Numbered from the stretch's first letter, positions 29,085 through 39,088 are shown. The stretch: 64,000 nt of DNA from Novosphingobium sp. ST904 (GCF_001298105.1 NZ_LGJH01000150.1:1-64000); one strand, 5' to 3'. Notes: a model not told the origin generated them from the letters alone. A program made the numbers and translations.

Positions 29085-30359
29085 TCAAGGCTTAACGGCT
29101 CGTGCGATTTCGGTGTGCAGGCTTTCTACCCCATAACGCGCCTGCGCGATCACGCGGGCATGGGTGTTGGGGGCTATCCCGTTCGCCATGGCTTGAGCCA
29201 GCAGGGAGGCGGCTGTTTCGGGCGGGGTGGAGGCTGGATCGACAAGCCATTCGCTGTGGTCGATGGAATGTACAAAGGAGGCGAGCTTGGGGTCCCAGTC
29301 CAGCGCGACGAAGGGAATCCTGCACGCGTAGGATGCGATAATTGCGTGCATTCTGAAGGCGATAAGTCCGCCGAGACCGGAAATGAGCCGCGCCAGTTCG
29401 CCCGGCGTATCGGCTTCGGGAAACGAGACCTGGCCTGGCAGGGCGATGGTTTCGAAGGCGCTGCGAAGCCTGGCGGCGCAGGCGCGGTCTTCCGGACTGC
29501 CATTCGTGAATACGGCGACCCGAAACCCGCGTGCAACCAGGGTTTCTGCGAGATTCAGGTACCAATCCTCGAGCTGTCGGGCCTGCGGGGCATGTTCCGC
29601 ATGGTATTGCACGGCGACGGGGGCAGTCACATTCAACCCGACCAGAACGGCACCTGGACGGGGTTGAGAAGCACCGAGGCCGTAGCGCTCGCCGGCGAGG
29701 AGGCCGGGGTCGCGCACCAGTCTGGCAGGGAGGCCTGCATGTTCGCCGAAAAGGTCGTGCCACAGCGATATCGATCTTTCGTCGCGCAGGAACACCTGCC
29801 GGACCGCGTCTCTGGCAAGCGCCTGTTGCAGCAGCGCCGCCCCTTGCCTGCTCCAGCCTGAGGAGACCCCGCAGCCATAGATGAAAACCGGCAGTCCGCG
29901 ATCCGCCGATTCATGGATTGCCAGGGCCAGTTTGGTCGGGAAATTGAGATCGAGATCGGCGATGAGGTTTCCGCCTCCGATCACCACGCAATCGGCATCC
30001 CGCAATGCGGCGCGGTAATGGGGCAGCCAGCGGCGGCGGCTCTGGACAGCGAGCGGCAGGCGGACCGCGAGCCGGCGGAGCGCGGGCGGCAACGACTGGA
30101 GCATCCGCATCAGCGCCGATCGGCCCGCCGTGCCGCGACCGTATGCCGAACGCGCTGCGAGATCGATCGAGCATGTGCTTTCATCGGCCCCGCATTCCAC
30201 CAGCGCCTGTTCGAGGCACTCCGAAAGCAGGCCGTCCCCGAGGTTCGGGCTGTATTTCACGTTGAAGATCCGCACGCGGGGGCGAGGCTGCGGGGAAGGG
30301 CGTGCGGCGGTGTGGTTCAGGGCGCTGGTCGATGGCATCGGTGCGGTTATTCCGGTCAT
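29085..30359 (-). CDS. Polysaccharide pyruvyl transferase family protein
   Basis: 424 residues. The family pattern is clear: RIFNVKYSPNLGDGLLSECL at the start, ADCVVIGGGNLIADLDLN, VFIYGCGVSSGW, FLRDERSISLW, LVRDPGLLAG and LIAFRMHAIIASYACRIPFV. Members add pyruvate ketals from PEP to sugars of exopolysaccharides, although some homologues have other roles. The start at 30359 overlaps the upstream FAD oxidoreductase stop by four bases (ATGA), so they are translationally coupled; an upstream ATG at 30398 is possible. It is followed by the Sec-type glycosidase. Cytoplasmic. Confidence 0.82.
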   Translation of the reverse strand: MTGITAPMPSTSALNHTAARPSPQPRPRVRIFNVKYSPNLGDGLLSECLEQALVECGADESTCSIDLAARSAYGRGTAGRSALMRMLQSLPPALRRLAVRLPLAVQSRRRWLPHYRAALRDADCVVIGGGNLIADLDLNFPTKLALAIHESADRGLPVFIYGCGVSSGWSRQGAALLQQALARDAVRQVFLRDERSISLWHDLFGEHAGLPARLVRDPGLLAGERYGLGASQPRPGAVLVGLNVTAPVAVQYHAEHAPQARQLEDWYLNLAETLVARGFRVAVFTNGSPEDRACAARLRSAFETIALPGQVSFPEADTPGELARLISGLGGLIAFRMHAIIASYACRIPFVALDWDPKLASFVHSIDHSEWLVDPASTPPETAASLLAQAMANGIAPNTHARVIAQARYGVESLHTEIARAVKP

Positions 30360-31793
30360 GCGGCCATTTCGGGCGAGGCTGCCGGAGCGGCCCCGCAATC
30401 GAGATTGCGGATGACTTGCGCGATCACGCCGGACGATGTCGGCAGATATTCGAAGCGTCCTTGCCGGCCGGCGGAGATGATCCCGACCCCGGCGATGCGA
30501 TCCAGCGCCGCATCGAGCCGTGCGCGTGCGCCCACCGTGTAGAGCGGATAGCTGTCCTCCACGAGTTCATGGCCTTCCAGCCGAAGGTCGCTGGCGAGGC
30601 CGAGCCTTGTTGCATGATCGCGGAAATCTTCGAAGGCGGCGCCGGGGCTGTGGCGGGCGCCGGGGGGCAGGGTGGTTTCCACCGAGAAGAATTCCCGGCC
30701 GCACGCGGGGTCCGGGTAGATGCGCGAATAGATCGTGGCGCGTTTCCATTCGCCTTCGGCATGGAAGTTGAACAGCACATTCCCCGCATCCGGATGGAGG
30801 TGCGCTGCGGAAACGTAAAGCGTGGTCATGTCGAGCGAGACGGTGCCGGAAGGCGCTGAGAACAGTACCCGGTGGAGCGCATCCACCGGGATCGTGCTGA
30901 CCACCGCCGAAGCGAGCCGGGTGGTGCGGGGGGCTCCATCCCGGCCAGCACCATGTTTCGGGCCGTGATGGCCGCTCTGGCCCGAGCATTGGGTGCCGAC
31001 GCGGAAGAAGCTGCCTTCCCGCTCCACGGCGGAAAGCTGTTCGCCAAATGCGAATTCGACCCCCGCCGCCGTCAGGCGTTCCACTATCGGGCGGAACATG
31101 GCCTGATATCCTTCGCGCGGGCGCACGCGCATCGGCCAGCGTTTGCGGTGCTGGCTGCCCTGCCGGATCCTGATTGCGCGGGCGGCGCTGCGTGCCAGCG
31201 CGTTCATGCGGGTGAAACGCTCGATGATGGCCATTCGCCGGAAAAAGAATTCCTCGTCGATCTGGTCGGGCGGGACGTGATGGAAGCGGCCGATGTAGGA
31301 GCGCAGGCCGGTATCTTCGAAGAATGTGCCGCCCAGACGCTTGCGGCAGATCGCTTCAAGGGTTCCATCGCGGCTGACGGCGATGCGCGAGCCGAGGAGA
31401 TCCAGCACCGACCGGGCGAGCCGCAAGGGTGATTGCTTGAGCAGATCGCGCGGTTCGATGGGGTAGAGCAGGATCGAACCGTCAGGCGCGACACGCCGTT
31501 GCAGGCTCAGGACCTGGGGGCAGAGATCGCGGATTCCCGGCGCCAGATCGAAGACCCTGGCGTTTTCTTCGTAGAAGATGCTGCCGACATCGAAGTATAG
31601 GGGCCGATCTGGCGGCTGCGGTGCGTACCCCCGGCGGCGTTGCCGCGTTCGATGACGATGACTTTGTGACCCGATCTCACGAGGCTGTCCGCCGCTGCAA
31701 GGCCGGCGATCCCGGCGCCGAGGACGATCGTCGGCCGCCGGCGAGGTGCAGGGGAAGTTCGCTCACGCCGGGGGCGGGCCGGCCGCGTGGCAT
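30356..31793 (-). CDS. FAD-dependent oxidoreductase, protoporphyrinogen-oxidase/UDP-galactopyranose-mutase-like (frameshifted)
   Basis: About 479 residues if two missing bases are restored. The N-terminal dinucleotide-binding motif TIVLGAGIAGLAAADSLVRS ends its beta-alpha-beta unit with KVIVIERGNAAGGTHRSRQ, as in the amine-oxidase-like and UGM-like FAD enzymes. It continues with FDVGSIFYEE, RLGGTFFEDTGLRSYIGRF, RPREGYQAMFRPIVERL and the C-terminal SYPLYTVGARARLDAALDRI and GVGIISAGRQGRFEYL. A clear one-base deletion is at about 31593; a second is suspected at about 31734-31742, if the start is the ATG at 31793 (GTG at 31766 is the alternative). Coupled to the pyruvyl transferase, it may modify a sugar nucleotide; the substrate is unknown. 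Confidence 0.7.
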
Positions 31794-32083
31794 CCGGCGA
31801 GAAACGTCTTTTGGGGCCTGGAGAATTCGGGGAGATGTTGCAAGCGATGCTCCAAGCAAGACCGAGGAGAGGGAGCCTCCCGTTTCCGGCGTTCGTTTTA
31901 TGGTTCCGGCATGGCCTCGGCAACGCGATCAGGGTCCATTACGGCGGGCGTTTCCATCCATTTCGGATGGCCCGGCATCCACCGTTCAGCGCGCCAGCGC
32001 CCGAACGCAAAAGCGCCGGGGCCGCGCCTCCCGCGTGAGCGGTGGAGGCGAAGCCGCGGCGTCCTGGATAGGCGAAATCTGGT

Positions 32084-32109
32084 CCCGGAAGGCCGGTGGG
32101 CCTTCCGGG
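32084..32109. terminator. Hairpin between the FAD and TorF genes
   Basis: CCCGGAAGGCC (32084-32094) and GGCCTTCCGGG (32099-32109) form a perfect 11-bp stem with a four-base loop, 18 bases past the TorF stop on the minus strand. The U-tract is poor (CCTTTCG on the plus side), so termination is likely but not certain. The rest of the gap, 31794-32083, shows no gene. Confidence 0.6.
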
Positions 32110-32126
32110 CCTTTCGTCCGCTCAGA

Positions 32127-32975
32127 TCAGAAGCTGGCGCCGACCGAGAACAGGACGGTCGATCCGGCGATCTGCGAGCCGTTCTTCGTGGAGGAGAAGT
32201 TCGGCTGGAGATAGGCGCTTTCCGACTTGGAGATATCGGTGTCTACATAGGCGACGCCAAGCGTGACCGGGCCGAGCGCGAGGTCTGCGCCGAGCATCCA
32301 GTCGAGGTATTCGCCGGTCGGCGCGACGCTGGTGCCGTTCGGGCCGAGGCCGGAGTTGCCCTTCGAGTAGCCGAGGTGCGCCTTGAGCGTCAGCGGGGTG
32401 CTGGGGATGGCGGTGTTGCCGTCGGCCCACATGTAGAAGTTGTCCGACTTGGCGCCGGGGCGGCCGATGCCGTCGGCATAGTCGTCACCGCTGGCATAGA
32501 CCTTGCCGAGCGCCTGCTGCTTGGGCGCGTAGGCGACGCCGACCAGCATGTTGGCAGGGCCGATCGCGCCCGACAGCTTCACGTAGGGTTCGGCGAAGTC
32601 GGTTTCCGAGGCGCCGCCCGGATACATGTACCAGGTGAGGCCGACGTCCAGCTTCACGCCGCTGGTGATCTCGGTGGCGTAGCCGGCCACGAGGTCGAGT
32701 TCCATGTTCGATCCGCCGAAGGTGCCCCAGCCGGAGAGGTTCGAGGCCCAGGTGCCGACGTAGGCGCCGCTGGCGTGGGACACGGTGATGCCGCCCTGAA
32801 CGGCCATTTCCTTGTCGGTCTGCGAGACCCCGCGGAAGCGATAGTCGGAAACGAGGCCGACGGTGCCGGATACGGTGATCTCGCTCGGGACCTCTTCCTG
32901 GGCCATGGCAGGAGCGGAGAAAGCAATACCGGACGCGGCGAGGCCAAGCAGGCCTGCGGCAAGACGGATTTTCAT
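32127..32975 (-). CDS. TorF-family outer-membrane beta-barrel protein
   Basis: 282 residues. The signal peptide MKIRLAAGLLGLAASGIAFS ends at APAMAQE. The mature N-terminus ITVSGTVGLVSDYRFRGVSQ is the hallmark of the TIGR02001/TorF family of putative porins. Alternating strands follow and the protein ends in aromatic Phe (VLFSVGASF), as expected for an outer-membrane barrel. Members are often linked to nitrogen or sulfur compound uptake, but the substrate here is unknown. The start at the Lys-rich MKIRL is chosen because it begins the signal peptide. Confidence 0.88.
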   Translation of the reverse strand: MKIRLAAGLLGLAASGIAFSAPAMAQEEVPSEITVSGTVGLVSDYRFRGVSQTDKEMAVQGGITVSHASGAYVGTWASNLSGWGTFGGSNMELDLVAGYATEITSGVKLDVGLTWYMYPGGASETDFAEPYVKLSGAIGPANMLVGVAYAPKQQALGKVYASGDDYADGIGRPGAKSDNFYMWADGNTAIPSTPLTLKAHLGYSKGNSGLGPNGTSVAPTGEYLDWMLGADLALGPVTLGVAYVDTDISKSESAYLQPNFSSTKNGSQIAGSTVLFSVGASF

Positions 32976-33190
32976 ATGGAACGCCCTCATGATGACTGTT
33001 GTCGCGTTCCATCCTGCGGCCTGCAGCCGGGCCCTACATGCGTGGCGAACCCGTTTCGTGCAGACTTGCACGGTGTTACGGGCCGTAATTGTCCTTTGGT
33101 TTTCCCATCCGTGACAAAGTGTGTCTGATCGCCACGCGGCGCCGGGGCGATGGGGCGGCCCCGGCCGGAGGCGGCCGGCGAAAGGCATGC

Positions 33191-33232
33191 GGGCAAAAAG
33201 AAACCGGGCGATCCCGCATGGAGATCGCCCGG
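33191..33232 (-). terminator. Intrinsic terminator of the SulP-carbonic anhydrase operon
   Basis: CCGGGCGATC (33204-33213) pairs perfectly with GATCGCCCGG (33223-33232). On the minus strand the stem is followed by TTTCTTTTT, a proper U-tract. It lies about 60 bases past the SulP stop. Confidence 0.85.
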
Positions 33233-33289
33233 CAGAGGAAAGGGGCGCGGACGAGAAGGTGCCCGCGCCTTACGAGATCGAAGTGATCG

Positions 33290-34844
33290 TCAGGCCGCGA
33301 TCGGAAGCGGGCGCAGGATCGGCTCGGGGCCGGTCACGCGGTCCGCATGGCCGCTCTGGCGGCGCCGGTTGAGCCATTCGCTGATCGTCTCGGACGTGGT
33401 GTGATCCATGACCTTGAGCTGGCCGAGGTCCAGGTGGACCGGGCGGCCGTGCGGCAGCTTTTCCAGCACGTTGTTGAGGCGGGTGAGGCCGAGGAAGGTG
33501 GCGCCGCCGCCAAGGGCGAGGCGGGTCGATTCGCCCGCTTCGTGTTCCTCGACATGCTCCTCCACCTTGAGCTTCAGGTTCCTGAAGTGCGGGGCCAGTT
33601 CCACCACTGTCAGCGCCAGGCCGACGAGCACGCCGGTCAGCAGGTCGGTGGTGACCACGAGCGCGAAGGTCACTGCCCAGATCAGCGCCGGGAAGGCCCC
33701 GTAGTTGTGGAACAGGTGGCGCACGTGGCTGAGGCTGACCAGCCTGAAGCCGGTGACGACGAGGACGCCGCCCAGTGCCGCCATCGGCACTTCGCGCAGC
33801 AGCCAGGGCAGCAGGGCGATGAAGGCGAGAATCCATGCGCCGTGCAGGATCGCCGACAGGCGGGTCTTGGCGCCGGCCTGCACGTTGGCCGAGCTGCGCA
33901 CGATCACGCCGGTCATCGGCAGGGCGCCGAACACGCCGCAAAGCAGGTTGCCGATGCCCTGCGCACGCAGTTCCTTGTCGTACTTGGTGCGCACGCCGTC
34001 ATGCATGCGATCGACCGCGGCGGCCGAAAGCAGCGTCTCGGCGCTGGCGATGAAGGCGATGGCGAGTGCGGCGACGATCAGCGCCGGGTTGGCGAGCGGG
34101 GCGAACCAGCCGGTGCTGGTGGGCAGTGCGAAGGCGGCGCCGATTGATTCCGGAACGGCGATGCGGGCAACGTCGAGGCCCATGGTCCATGCCACGGCGG
34201 TAGCCGCGACCACGCCGAGCAGGGCGCCGGGGACGAGGCCCATGGACTTCGGACGGACCTTTTCCCAGCCGAGCATGATCGCCATCGTCAGGACGCCGAG
34301 CATGACGGCCATTTCGGTGGAGGCCATGTTGCCCGGATCGAGGCCGAGAATGCGCGCGGGCATCATCGCCATGTTCTGGAGACCGCTCGACATCGGCTTC
34401 TCGTCGAAGAGGATGTGGAACTGGCCGATCACGATGAGCGCGCCGATGCCGGCGAGCATGCCGTGGACGACGGCGGGGCTGATCGCGCGGAACAGGCCGC
34501 CGAGGCGGAGCGTACCGGCGAGAACCTGGATCAGGCCGGCCAGCAGGAGGACGGGGCCGAGCGCTTCGAGGCCGTGCTCGCGCACGAATTCGAAGACGAT
34601 GACGGCAAGGCGGCCGCCGGGCCGCTCACCTGGAGAGGCGAGCCTGCCAGCAGGCCGACCACGAGGCCGCCGATGATGCCGGTGACGAGCCCCTTTTCAG
34701 GGGGCACGCCCGACGCGATGGCAATGCCCATGCAGAGCGGCATTGCCACCAGGAACACCACGATCGAGGCCGTGAAGTCCCTGCCGAAGTGGCGAAAGGC
34801 CCACTCCGGGTTGCCTCCGGAGAGGTGGGGGCGGCGGTCGTCAT
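33290..34844 (-). CDS. SulP-family inorganic anion transporter (one clear, one likely frameshift)
   Basis: About 518 residues after repair. The transmembrane domain starts [26 protein letters not shown] and carries the family signature near [20 protein letters not shown]; about ten further helices follow. The C-terminus (about 430-518) is a short STAS-like domain with [20 protein letters not shown]. The frame breaks at about 34609-34618, and again probably at 34811-34820 if the start is the ATG at 34844. That ATG overlaps the carbonic anhydrase stop (ATGA). SulP proteins carry sulfate, bicarbonate or other anions; coupling to carbonic anhydrase points to bicarbonate. Confidence 0.85.
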
Positions 34845-35530
34845 TCCGCTGCCTCGGCGAATTCGGAGGCGATGCGGGCGCGGGCGGAAAGCGCGACCGG
34901 GAGCGGTGCTTCCTCACGCAGCGGCACGAACTGGCCGGTTTCGCCGTCGAGGCCGAGGACCTGGCCGGCGTGAATGTCGACGAACCAGCCGTGCAGCGTC
35001 ATTTCGCCGCGGGCGATGGCGGCGGCAACCGCGGGGTGGGTGCGCAGGTGGCTGATCTGGGCGATGATGTTTTCGAGCGTGATGGCGCGGACGCGGTCCT
35101 CGCCCGAGAGGTCGCCATGGCAGGTGCTGACGATATGCTCGGCGGCGGCGCCGTGCTTGAGCCAGGCGGCGACGTTCGGCATCGTTTCCAGACCGGTCGG
35201 GTCGGCCAGCGCCTTCATGGCGCCGCAGCCCGAGTGGCCGCTGACGATGATGTCGCGCACGCCGAGGGCAGCCACGGCATATTCCACGGTCGAGGTCACG
35301 CCGCCGTTCTGGGTTGCGTAAGGGGGTACCATGTTGCCGGCGTTGCGGCAGACGAACAGGTCGCCCGGCTGGGCCTGCATGATCTGCTCCGGCACGATAC
35401 GCGAATCGGCGCAGGAGATCATCAGGGCCTTGGGCTCCTGACCTTCGCGGGTGAGCTTGCCGAACAGTTCGCTGCTGGCGGGGAAGATGGTCTTCTCGAA
35501 GTGGAAGACGCGTCCGATCAGTTCATTCAC
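34841..35530 (-). CDS. Beta-class carbonic anhydrase
   Basis: 229 residues. Interconverts CO2 and bicarbonate with a zinc at the active site. The ligand and dyad motifs are present: [16 protein letters not shown] (Cys, Asp-Arg) and [13 protein letters not shown] (His and Cys). [13 protein letters not shown] and [14 protein letters not shown] are also typical. I use the GTG at 35530 ([17 protein letters not shown]), which is preceded by AAGGAAAGG; the upstream frame is Pro/Arg-rich and not conserved. The gene overlaps the SulP transporter gene by four bases, forming a bicarbonate uptake/hydration pair, and shares the terminator at 33191-33232. Confidence 0.93.
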   Translation of the reverse strand: MNELIGRVFHFEKTIFPASSELFGKLTREGQEPKALMISCADSRIVPEQIMQAQPGDLFVCRNAGNMVPPYATQNGGVTSTVEYAVAALGVRDIIVSGHSGCGAMKALADPTGLETMPNVAAWLKHGAAAEHIVSTCHGDLSGEDRVRAITLENIIAQISHLRTHPAVAAAIARGEMTLHGWFVDIHAGQVLGLDGETGQFVPLREEAPLPVALSARARIASEFAEAAE

Positions 35531-35808
35531 TCTCGTAACCTTTCCTTGATTCGGTTGCCCCGCGCGCACGGAGGGGTTTGGGGGACGCGGGCGCGGAGCT
35601 TGATGGGAAAGGTACGTGTCGCTGTTTTCGCAGGTCGTGCGCATTTGTCAGGAAATGTTGCTGCAGCGCAGCGTGGATGAACGGTAATTCAGGAAAGCCC
35701 CCGGTAATGCGGGAGTTTCCGGTGATGGCGATCGTGTTTCAGGGAATTGCCGAATATTAACAGCGTGTTGTCCGCCGGGCTGCTCAGCAGGACCGGCGGC
35801 AATTGCGA

Positions 35809-37131
35809 TCAGCGCGTTCCGAGCGGCAGCCTGATCGTTGCCCGCAGGCCGCCTTCGGGCCGGTTGCGCAGGTCCAGCGTGCCGCCTTCCAGCCGCACTG
35901 CCTTGCGCACGATCGGCAGGCCCAGGCCCATGCCGGCCGTGTCGCGGGCGCGGGCGGTGTCGAGGCGGACGAAGGGCTGGAGCGCGTCGGGAATGCGCTC
36001 CTCGGGAATGCCGGGGCCGTCGTCGTCGACGGTTATCTCGGCGCCGTCGCCGTCGCGCCGCAGGCTGACGCGGACATTGCCGCCGTAGTGCAGCGCGTTC
36101 TCGATCAGGTTGGACAAGGCGCGGCGGATCGAGACCGGGCGGGCCATGATCTCGAGGCTGGTCGGGCCGCTGTAGGAGGCATTGGCCCCGCGATCGGCGG
36201 CGGTATCCACCAGCGTCTCGGCCATGATGGCCAGGTCGATGCGCTCCGCCGGGATCTGGGTGCCGCCCGTTTCCACATAGGCCTGGATCGAATCGAGCAG
36301 CATCCGCATCTCGTCGATGTCGTGATTGATGCCGTCGCGCACCACCGCATCCACTTCGCCATCGTCCAGCCGCAGCCTCATGCGGGCGAGTGGCGTCTTC
36401 AGGTCGTGGCCGATGGCGAGCATGGTATGCGTGCGATCGAGCAGGGACTGGTGAATGCGTTCCTGCATCTCGTTCATCGCCCGGATGAGCTGGCGCATTT
36501 CATCGGGGCCGCGTTCGGGGACGGGCCGGGGCGGGCCGGCGCCGAGATGGCGGGTGGCGCGGATCAGCGAACGCAGCGGATTGAGCGCGGCGCGCAGCAG
36601 GATCCAGGCGAAGGTGATGAGCAGCAGGGTCGGCAGGACCAGGCTGGCGAGCCGCCCGGCGCTCAGCTTCCAGGCGGAGCGGGCATGGGTCCGGAAATCG
36701 AGGACGCTGTGGTCCGGCAGGCGCAGCGAGCCGCCGATATTGCCGTCCCGCGGGATCGATTCGAGGTGCAGTTCGAGGTCGCTATGCGCGAGTTCCGGGG
36801 CGATCTCGATGATCTGGGCGCGCAAGTTGGCAAGGCCCAGCGACCCGCGATAGCGCTTGCCTTCCGTCAGGCGCAGCGAGAACTGCGGCGAGCTCAGCGC
36901 GGCGGTGACCTTCTGGCGGTCGCCAGGGAGGCTGTGGTCGATCGCGCGGCTCGCCAGCACGAGATTCTCGGCGATGCGCTGGGCGTCGTCGCGGCGCAGT
37001 TCGAACGTGTTGGCACGCTCGAACAGCACCGTGTTGCAGACGACATCGATGACGAAGACCAGCAGCAGGACTGCGATCAGCCGCTCGGGCAGGCCGAAGC
37101 GCCGGAACAGACGGAACCGGCGCAAGGTCAT
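35809..37131 (-). CDS. Sensor histidine kinase, EnvZ-like
   Basis: 440 residues, inner membrane. A first helix (LIAVLLLVFVIDVVCNTVLF, about 18-37) and a second (LVLPTLLLITFAWILLRAAL, about 165-184) flank a periplasmic sensor domain of about 120 residues. A HAMP segment follows, then the H-box AIGHDLKTPLARMRLRLDDG with phospho-His. The ATP-binding domain shows the N-box SNLIENALHYG, the G1-box DDDGPGIPEERI and GMGLGLPIVRKAV. The order fits EnvZ-type kinases. Its start overlaps the regulator stop (ATGA), so the pair is co-translated. The signal sensed is unknown. Confidence 0.92.
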   Translation of the reverse strand: MTLRRFRLFRRFGLPERLIAVLLLVFVIDVVCNTVLFERANTFELRRDDAQRIAENLVLASRAIDHSLPGDRQKVTAALSSPQFSLRLTEGKRYRGSLGLANLRAQIIEIAPELAHSDLELHLESIPRDGNIGGSLRLPDHSVLDFRTHARSAWKLSAGRLASLVLPTLLLITFAWILLRAALNPLRSLIRATRHLGAGPPRPVPERGPDEMRQLIRAMNEMQERIHQSLLDRTHTMLAIGHDLKTPLARMRLRLDDGEVDAVVRDGINHDIDEMRMLLDSIQAYVETGGTQIPAERIDLAIMAETLVDTAADRGANASYSGPTSLEIMARPVSIRRALSNLIENALHYGGNVRVSLRRDGDGAEITVDDDGPGIPEERIPDALQPFVRLDTARARDTAGMGLGLPIVRKAVRLEGGTLDLRNRPEGGLRATIRLPLGTR

Positions 37132-37919
37132 CAGGCGCGCGTTACCTCGGCCTTGAACATGTAGCCGACGCCGCGAACCGTCACGATCGGCGATTCGCCG
37201 CCTTCCGCCTGCAGCTTGCGGCGCAGGCGGCTGACGAGCACGTCCACGCTGCGGTCCGAACTGTCGCCCAGGCGCGAGCGCGAAAGCTCGATCAGCCGCT
37301 CGCGGCCGAGCACGCGCTGCGGATAGGCGAGGAACGTGGCGAGCAGGTCGAACTCGGCGCCGGTGAGGTCCACCATGGCCCCGGTCGGCGAGCGCAGTTC
37401 GCGGCGCGCCATCGACAGGTTCCAGCCTTCGAAGTGGATCGATTCGGGCGTCCGGCCATCGGCGACGGCATCGTTCCCCGTGAATTCGGCAGTGGCCGCG
37501 CCATTGCCGCCCCGGCGCAGCACGGCGCTGACGCGGGCCGCCAGTTCACGGGTGCTGAAGGGCTTGGCCAGATAGTCGTCCGCGCCCAGTTCGAGGCCGA
37601 GCACACGGTCTTCCTCGCTGCCGCGCGCGCTGATGAAGATCACCGGGATGTCGCATTCGCGGCGCAGGCGGCGGAACAGGTCGAAGCCGCTGGTGCCGGG
37701 AAGCATGATGTCGAGCACGACGAGGCTCACGGGGCCTTCGCGCAGGGTCACCCACATTTCGGCGCCGGTCGCGGCGGTGAGCACGTTGAAACCGCTCTGC
37801 CTGAGGGCGCGCGCGGTGAGGGTGCGCAGGGGGCCGTCGTCCTCCACCAACAGGATCGTCGGGGTGGGCATGGGGCCGTCGTCGAGGTGGCGATAGATGG
37901 GGGCTGTGGTGTTGCTCAT
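37131..37919 (-). CDS. Two-component response regulator, OmpR/PhoB family
   Basis: 262 residues from the chosen MSNTTAP start. The receiver domain (about 20-135) has the acidic pair ILLVEDDGPLRTL, the phospho-Asp in VVLDIMLPGTSGFDL, and Thr/Ser-Lys features FISARG and LAKPFSTREL. The C-terminal winged helix (about 165-260) shows LTGAEFDLLATFLAYPQRVL and SVDVLVSRLRRKLQAEGG with VRGVGYMF. First gene of the pair with the downstream kinase. An in-frame start 15 codons earlier exists. Targets are unknown; the adjacent small secreted protein on the same strand is a candidate. Confidence 0.92.
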   Translation of the reverse strand: MSNTTAPIYRHLDDGPMPTPTILLVEDDGPLRTLTARALRQSGFNVLTAATGAEMWVTLREGPVSLVVLDIMLPGTSGFDLFRRLRRECDIPVIFISARGSEEDRVLGLELGADDYLAKPFSTRELAARVSAVLRRGGNGAATAEFTGNDAVADGRTPESIHFEGWNLSMARRELRSPTGAMVDLTGAEFDLLATFLAYPQRVLGRERLIELSRSRLGDSSDRSVDVLVSRLRRKLQAEGGESPIVTVRGVGYMFKAEVTRA

Positions 37920-38110
37920 CGTCTCTTCATGCACAGATGTATGATTTCGGGCGCGGCTTGGCAAAATCTTTGGATAAAACCCTGGGGCAAAACCTTCAGG
38001 CTATCCCGATCGGGCCGTTAGCGGATGGCGCCCGCCAGTTTCTCGTCCGCCAGTCACTCGTCCGTCGATGCGCCGCCCGGTGCCGGGTTGCACCGGGCCG
38101 GCGGGGACGA

Positions 38111-38374
38111 TCACTGAACCTTCGGTGCGGAGACTTCGGCGCTGGCGAGGGCCGGTGCCGCGGTTGCGGCCTGGGCCTGGACGTTGCGGTGGCGGCAATC
38201 GCGGCCCTTCGAGGGTTCGGGATGGCAGACGCCGCGCGACTGGGCCTGCGTCTTGGCCTTGGGGGCGGCAACCGCGGTATGGCCCTTGAGGTGGGCGGAC
38301 GTGGTGTTGGCGATCGCGGCGCCGGGGATGGCGACGACGACGAAGGCAGCGGCGGCAATCAGGGTAGACTTCAT
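38111..38374 (-). CDS. Small secreted protein of unknown function
   Basis: 87 residues. A clear signal peptide (MKSTLIAAAAFVVVAIPGAA, cleavage near AIANTT) is followed by a short Ala/Lys/His-rich mature part with two cysteines (GVCHPEPSKGRDCRHRN). No family recognised. It lies about 190 bases upstream of the response regulator on the same strand, with a gap of its own upstream. Confidence 0.5.
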   Translation of the reverse strand: MKSTLIAAAAFVVVAIPGAAIANTTSAHLKGHTAVAAPKAKTQAQSRGVCHPEPSKGRDCRHRNVQAQAATAAPALASAEVSAPKVQ

Positions 38375-38738
38375 TATTTCAGCTCCAGACTTTGCGTGGA
38401 GCCGAATCTGGGCATGCTTCGTGTCTTGCCTCGTGCAAGAATGTAACGAAGTGTTGCTCGGTGGAGAGTCTTGGAAACGAACGGGAAAAACATCGGAAAC
38501 CATGCGGACGCAGCATGGTGGACCCCGGTGGGGGGTGTTTTCGTCGTTCGTTGTCTTGATGGGAAAAGCTGAAACCGTTGCCGCATGGCGGGCCATGCGA
38601 GATAGCGATGAGAACTATACCTACTCCATAGCCCTCCATGACCCTATAAAATAGCCATAGGCATGAAAATCGACGGTCTTCGTGGTGCGGTCTCCTCCAT
38701 CGGCCGGGACTCACCATGAACGCTGGGGGATCGCGACT
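38375..38738. other. Gap at the probable chromosome/element junction
   Basis: About 360 bases between the small secreted protein (chromosome-like) and DUF6429 (element-like). It holds the promoter of the minus-strand gene. I looked for a tRNA 3' end, an integrase or an obvious direct repeat and saw none, so the attachment site is not located. Confidence 0.35.
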
Positions 38739-38969
38739 ATGGAAATCGACAAGGACAAAATCGACGATGCAATCCTTGCGCTGCTCTTCCTCTCACTCGA
38801 CCGGGACGGACGATCATGGAAGAGCTTCGATTGGGATGCGATGAACCGGCTGCATGAGAAGGGCTTCATCAGCAATCCGATTAGCAAAGTGAAATCCGTC
38901 TTGTTGACCGACGAGGGCATTGAGCGATCGGAACAGCTTTTCCGGGCGATTTTCTGCAAACCCGAATAG
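38739..38969 (+). CDS. DUF6429 family small protein
   Basis: 76 residues. It begins MEIDKDKIDDAILALLFLSL and has SFDWDAMNRLHEKGFISNPI and VLLTDEGIERSEQLFRAIF, matching a small conserved family (DUF6429) found often on mobile DNA. The predicted helices and the TDEG-like turn recall a winged-helix fold, but function is unknown. The start at 38739 avoids a longer Pro/Arg-rich upstream frame. Confidence 0.7.
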   Translation: MEIDKDKIDDAILALLFLSLDRDGRSWKSFDWDAMNRLHEKGFISNPISKVKSVLLTDEGIERSEQLFRAIFCKPE

Positions 38970-39088
38970 GCAGTCGCTTCTTCCGCGCACAGCACCTTTT
39001 CAGCTCTCTTTATTCATAGATCAAGCTGCGATCAGGATGACACAGCTTCCGGCTCTACAGCCTCCCATATCCTGATCTGTCCTTGTGC

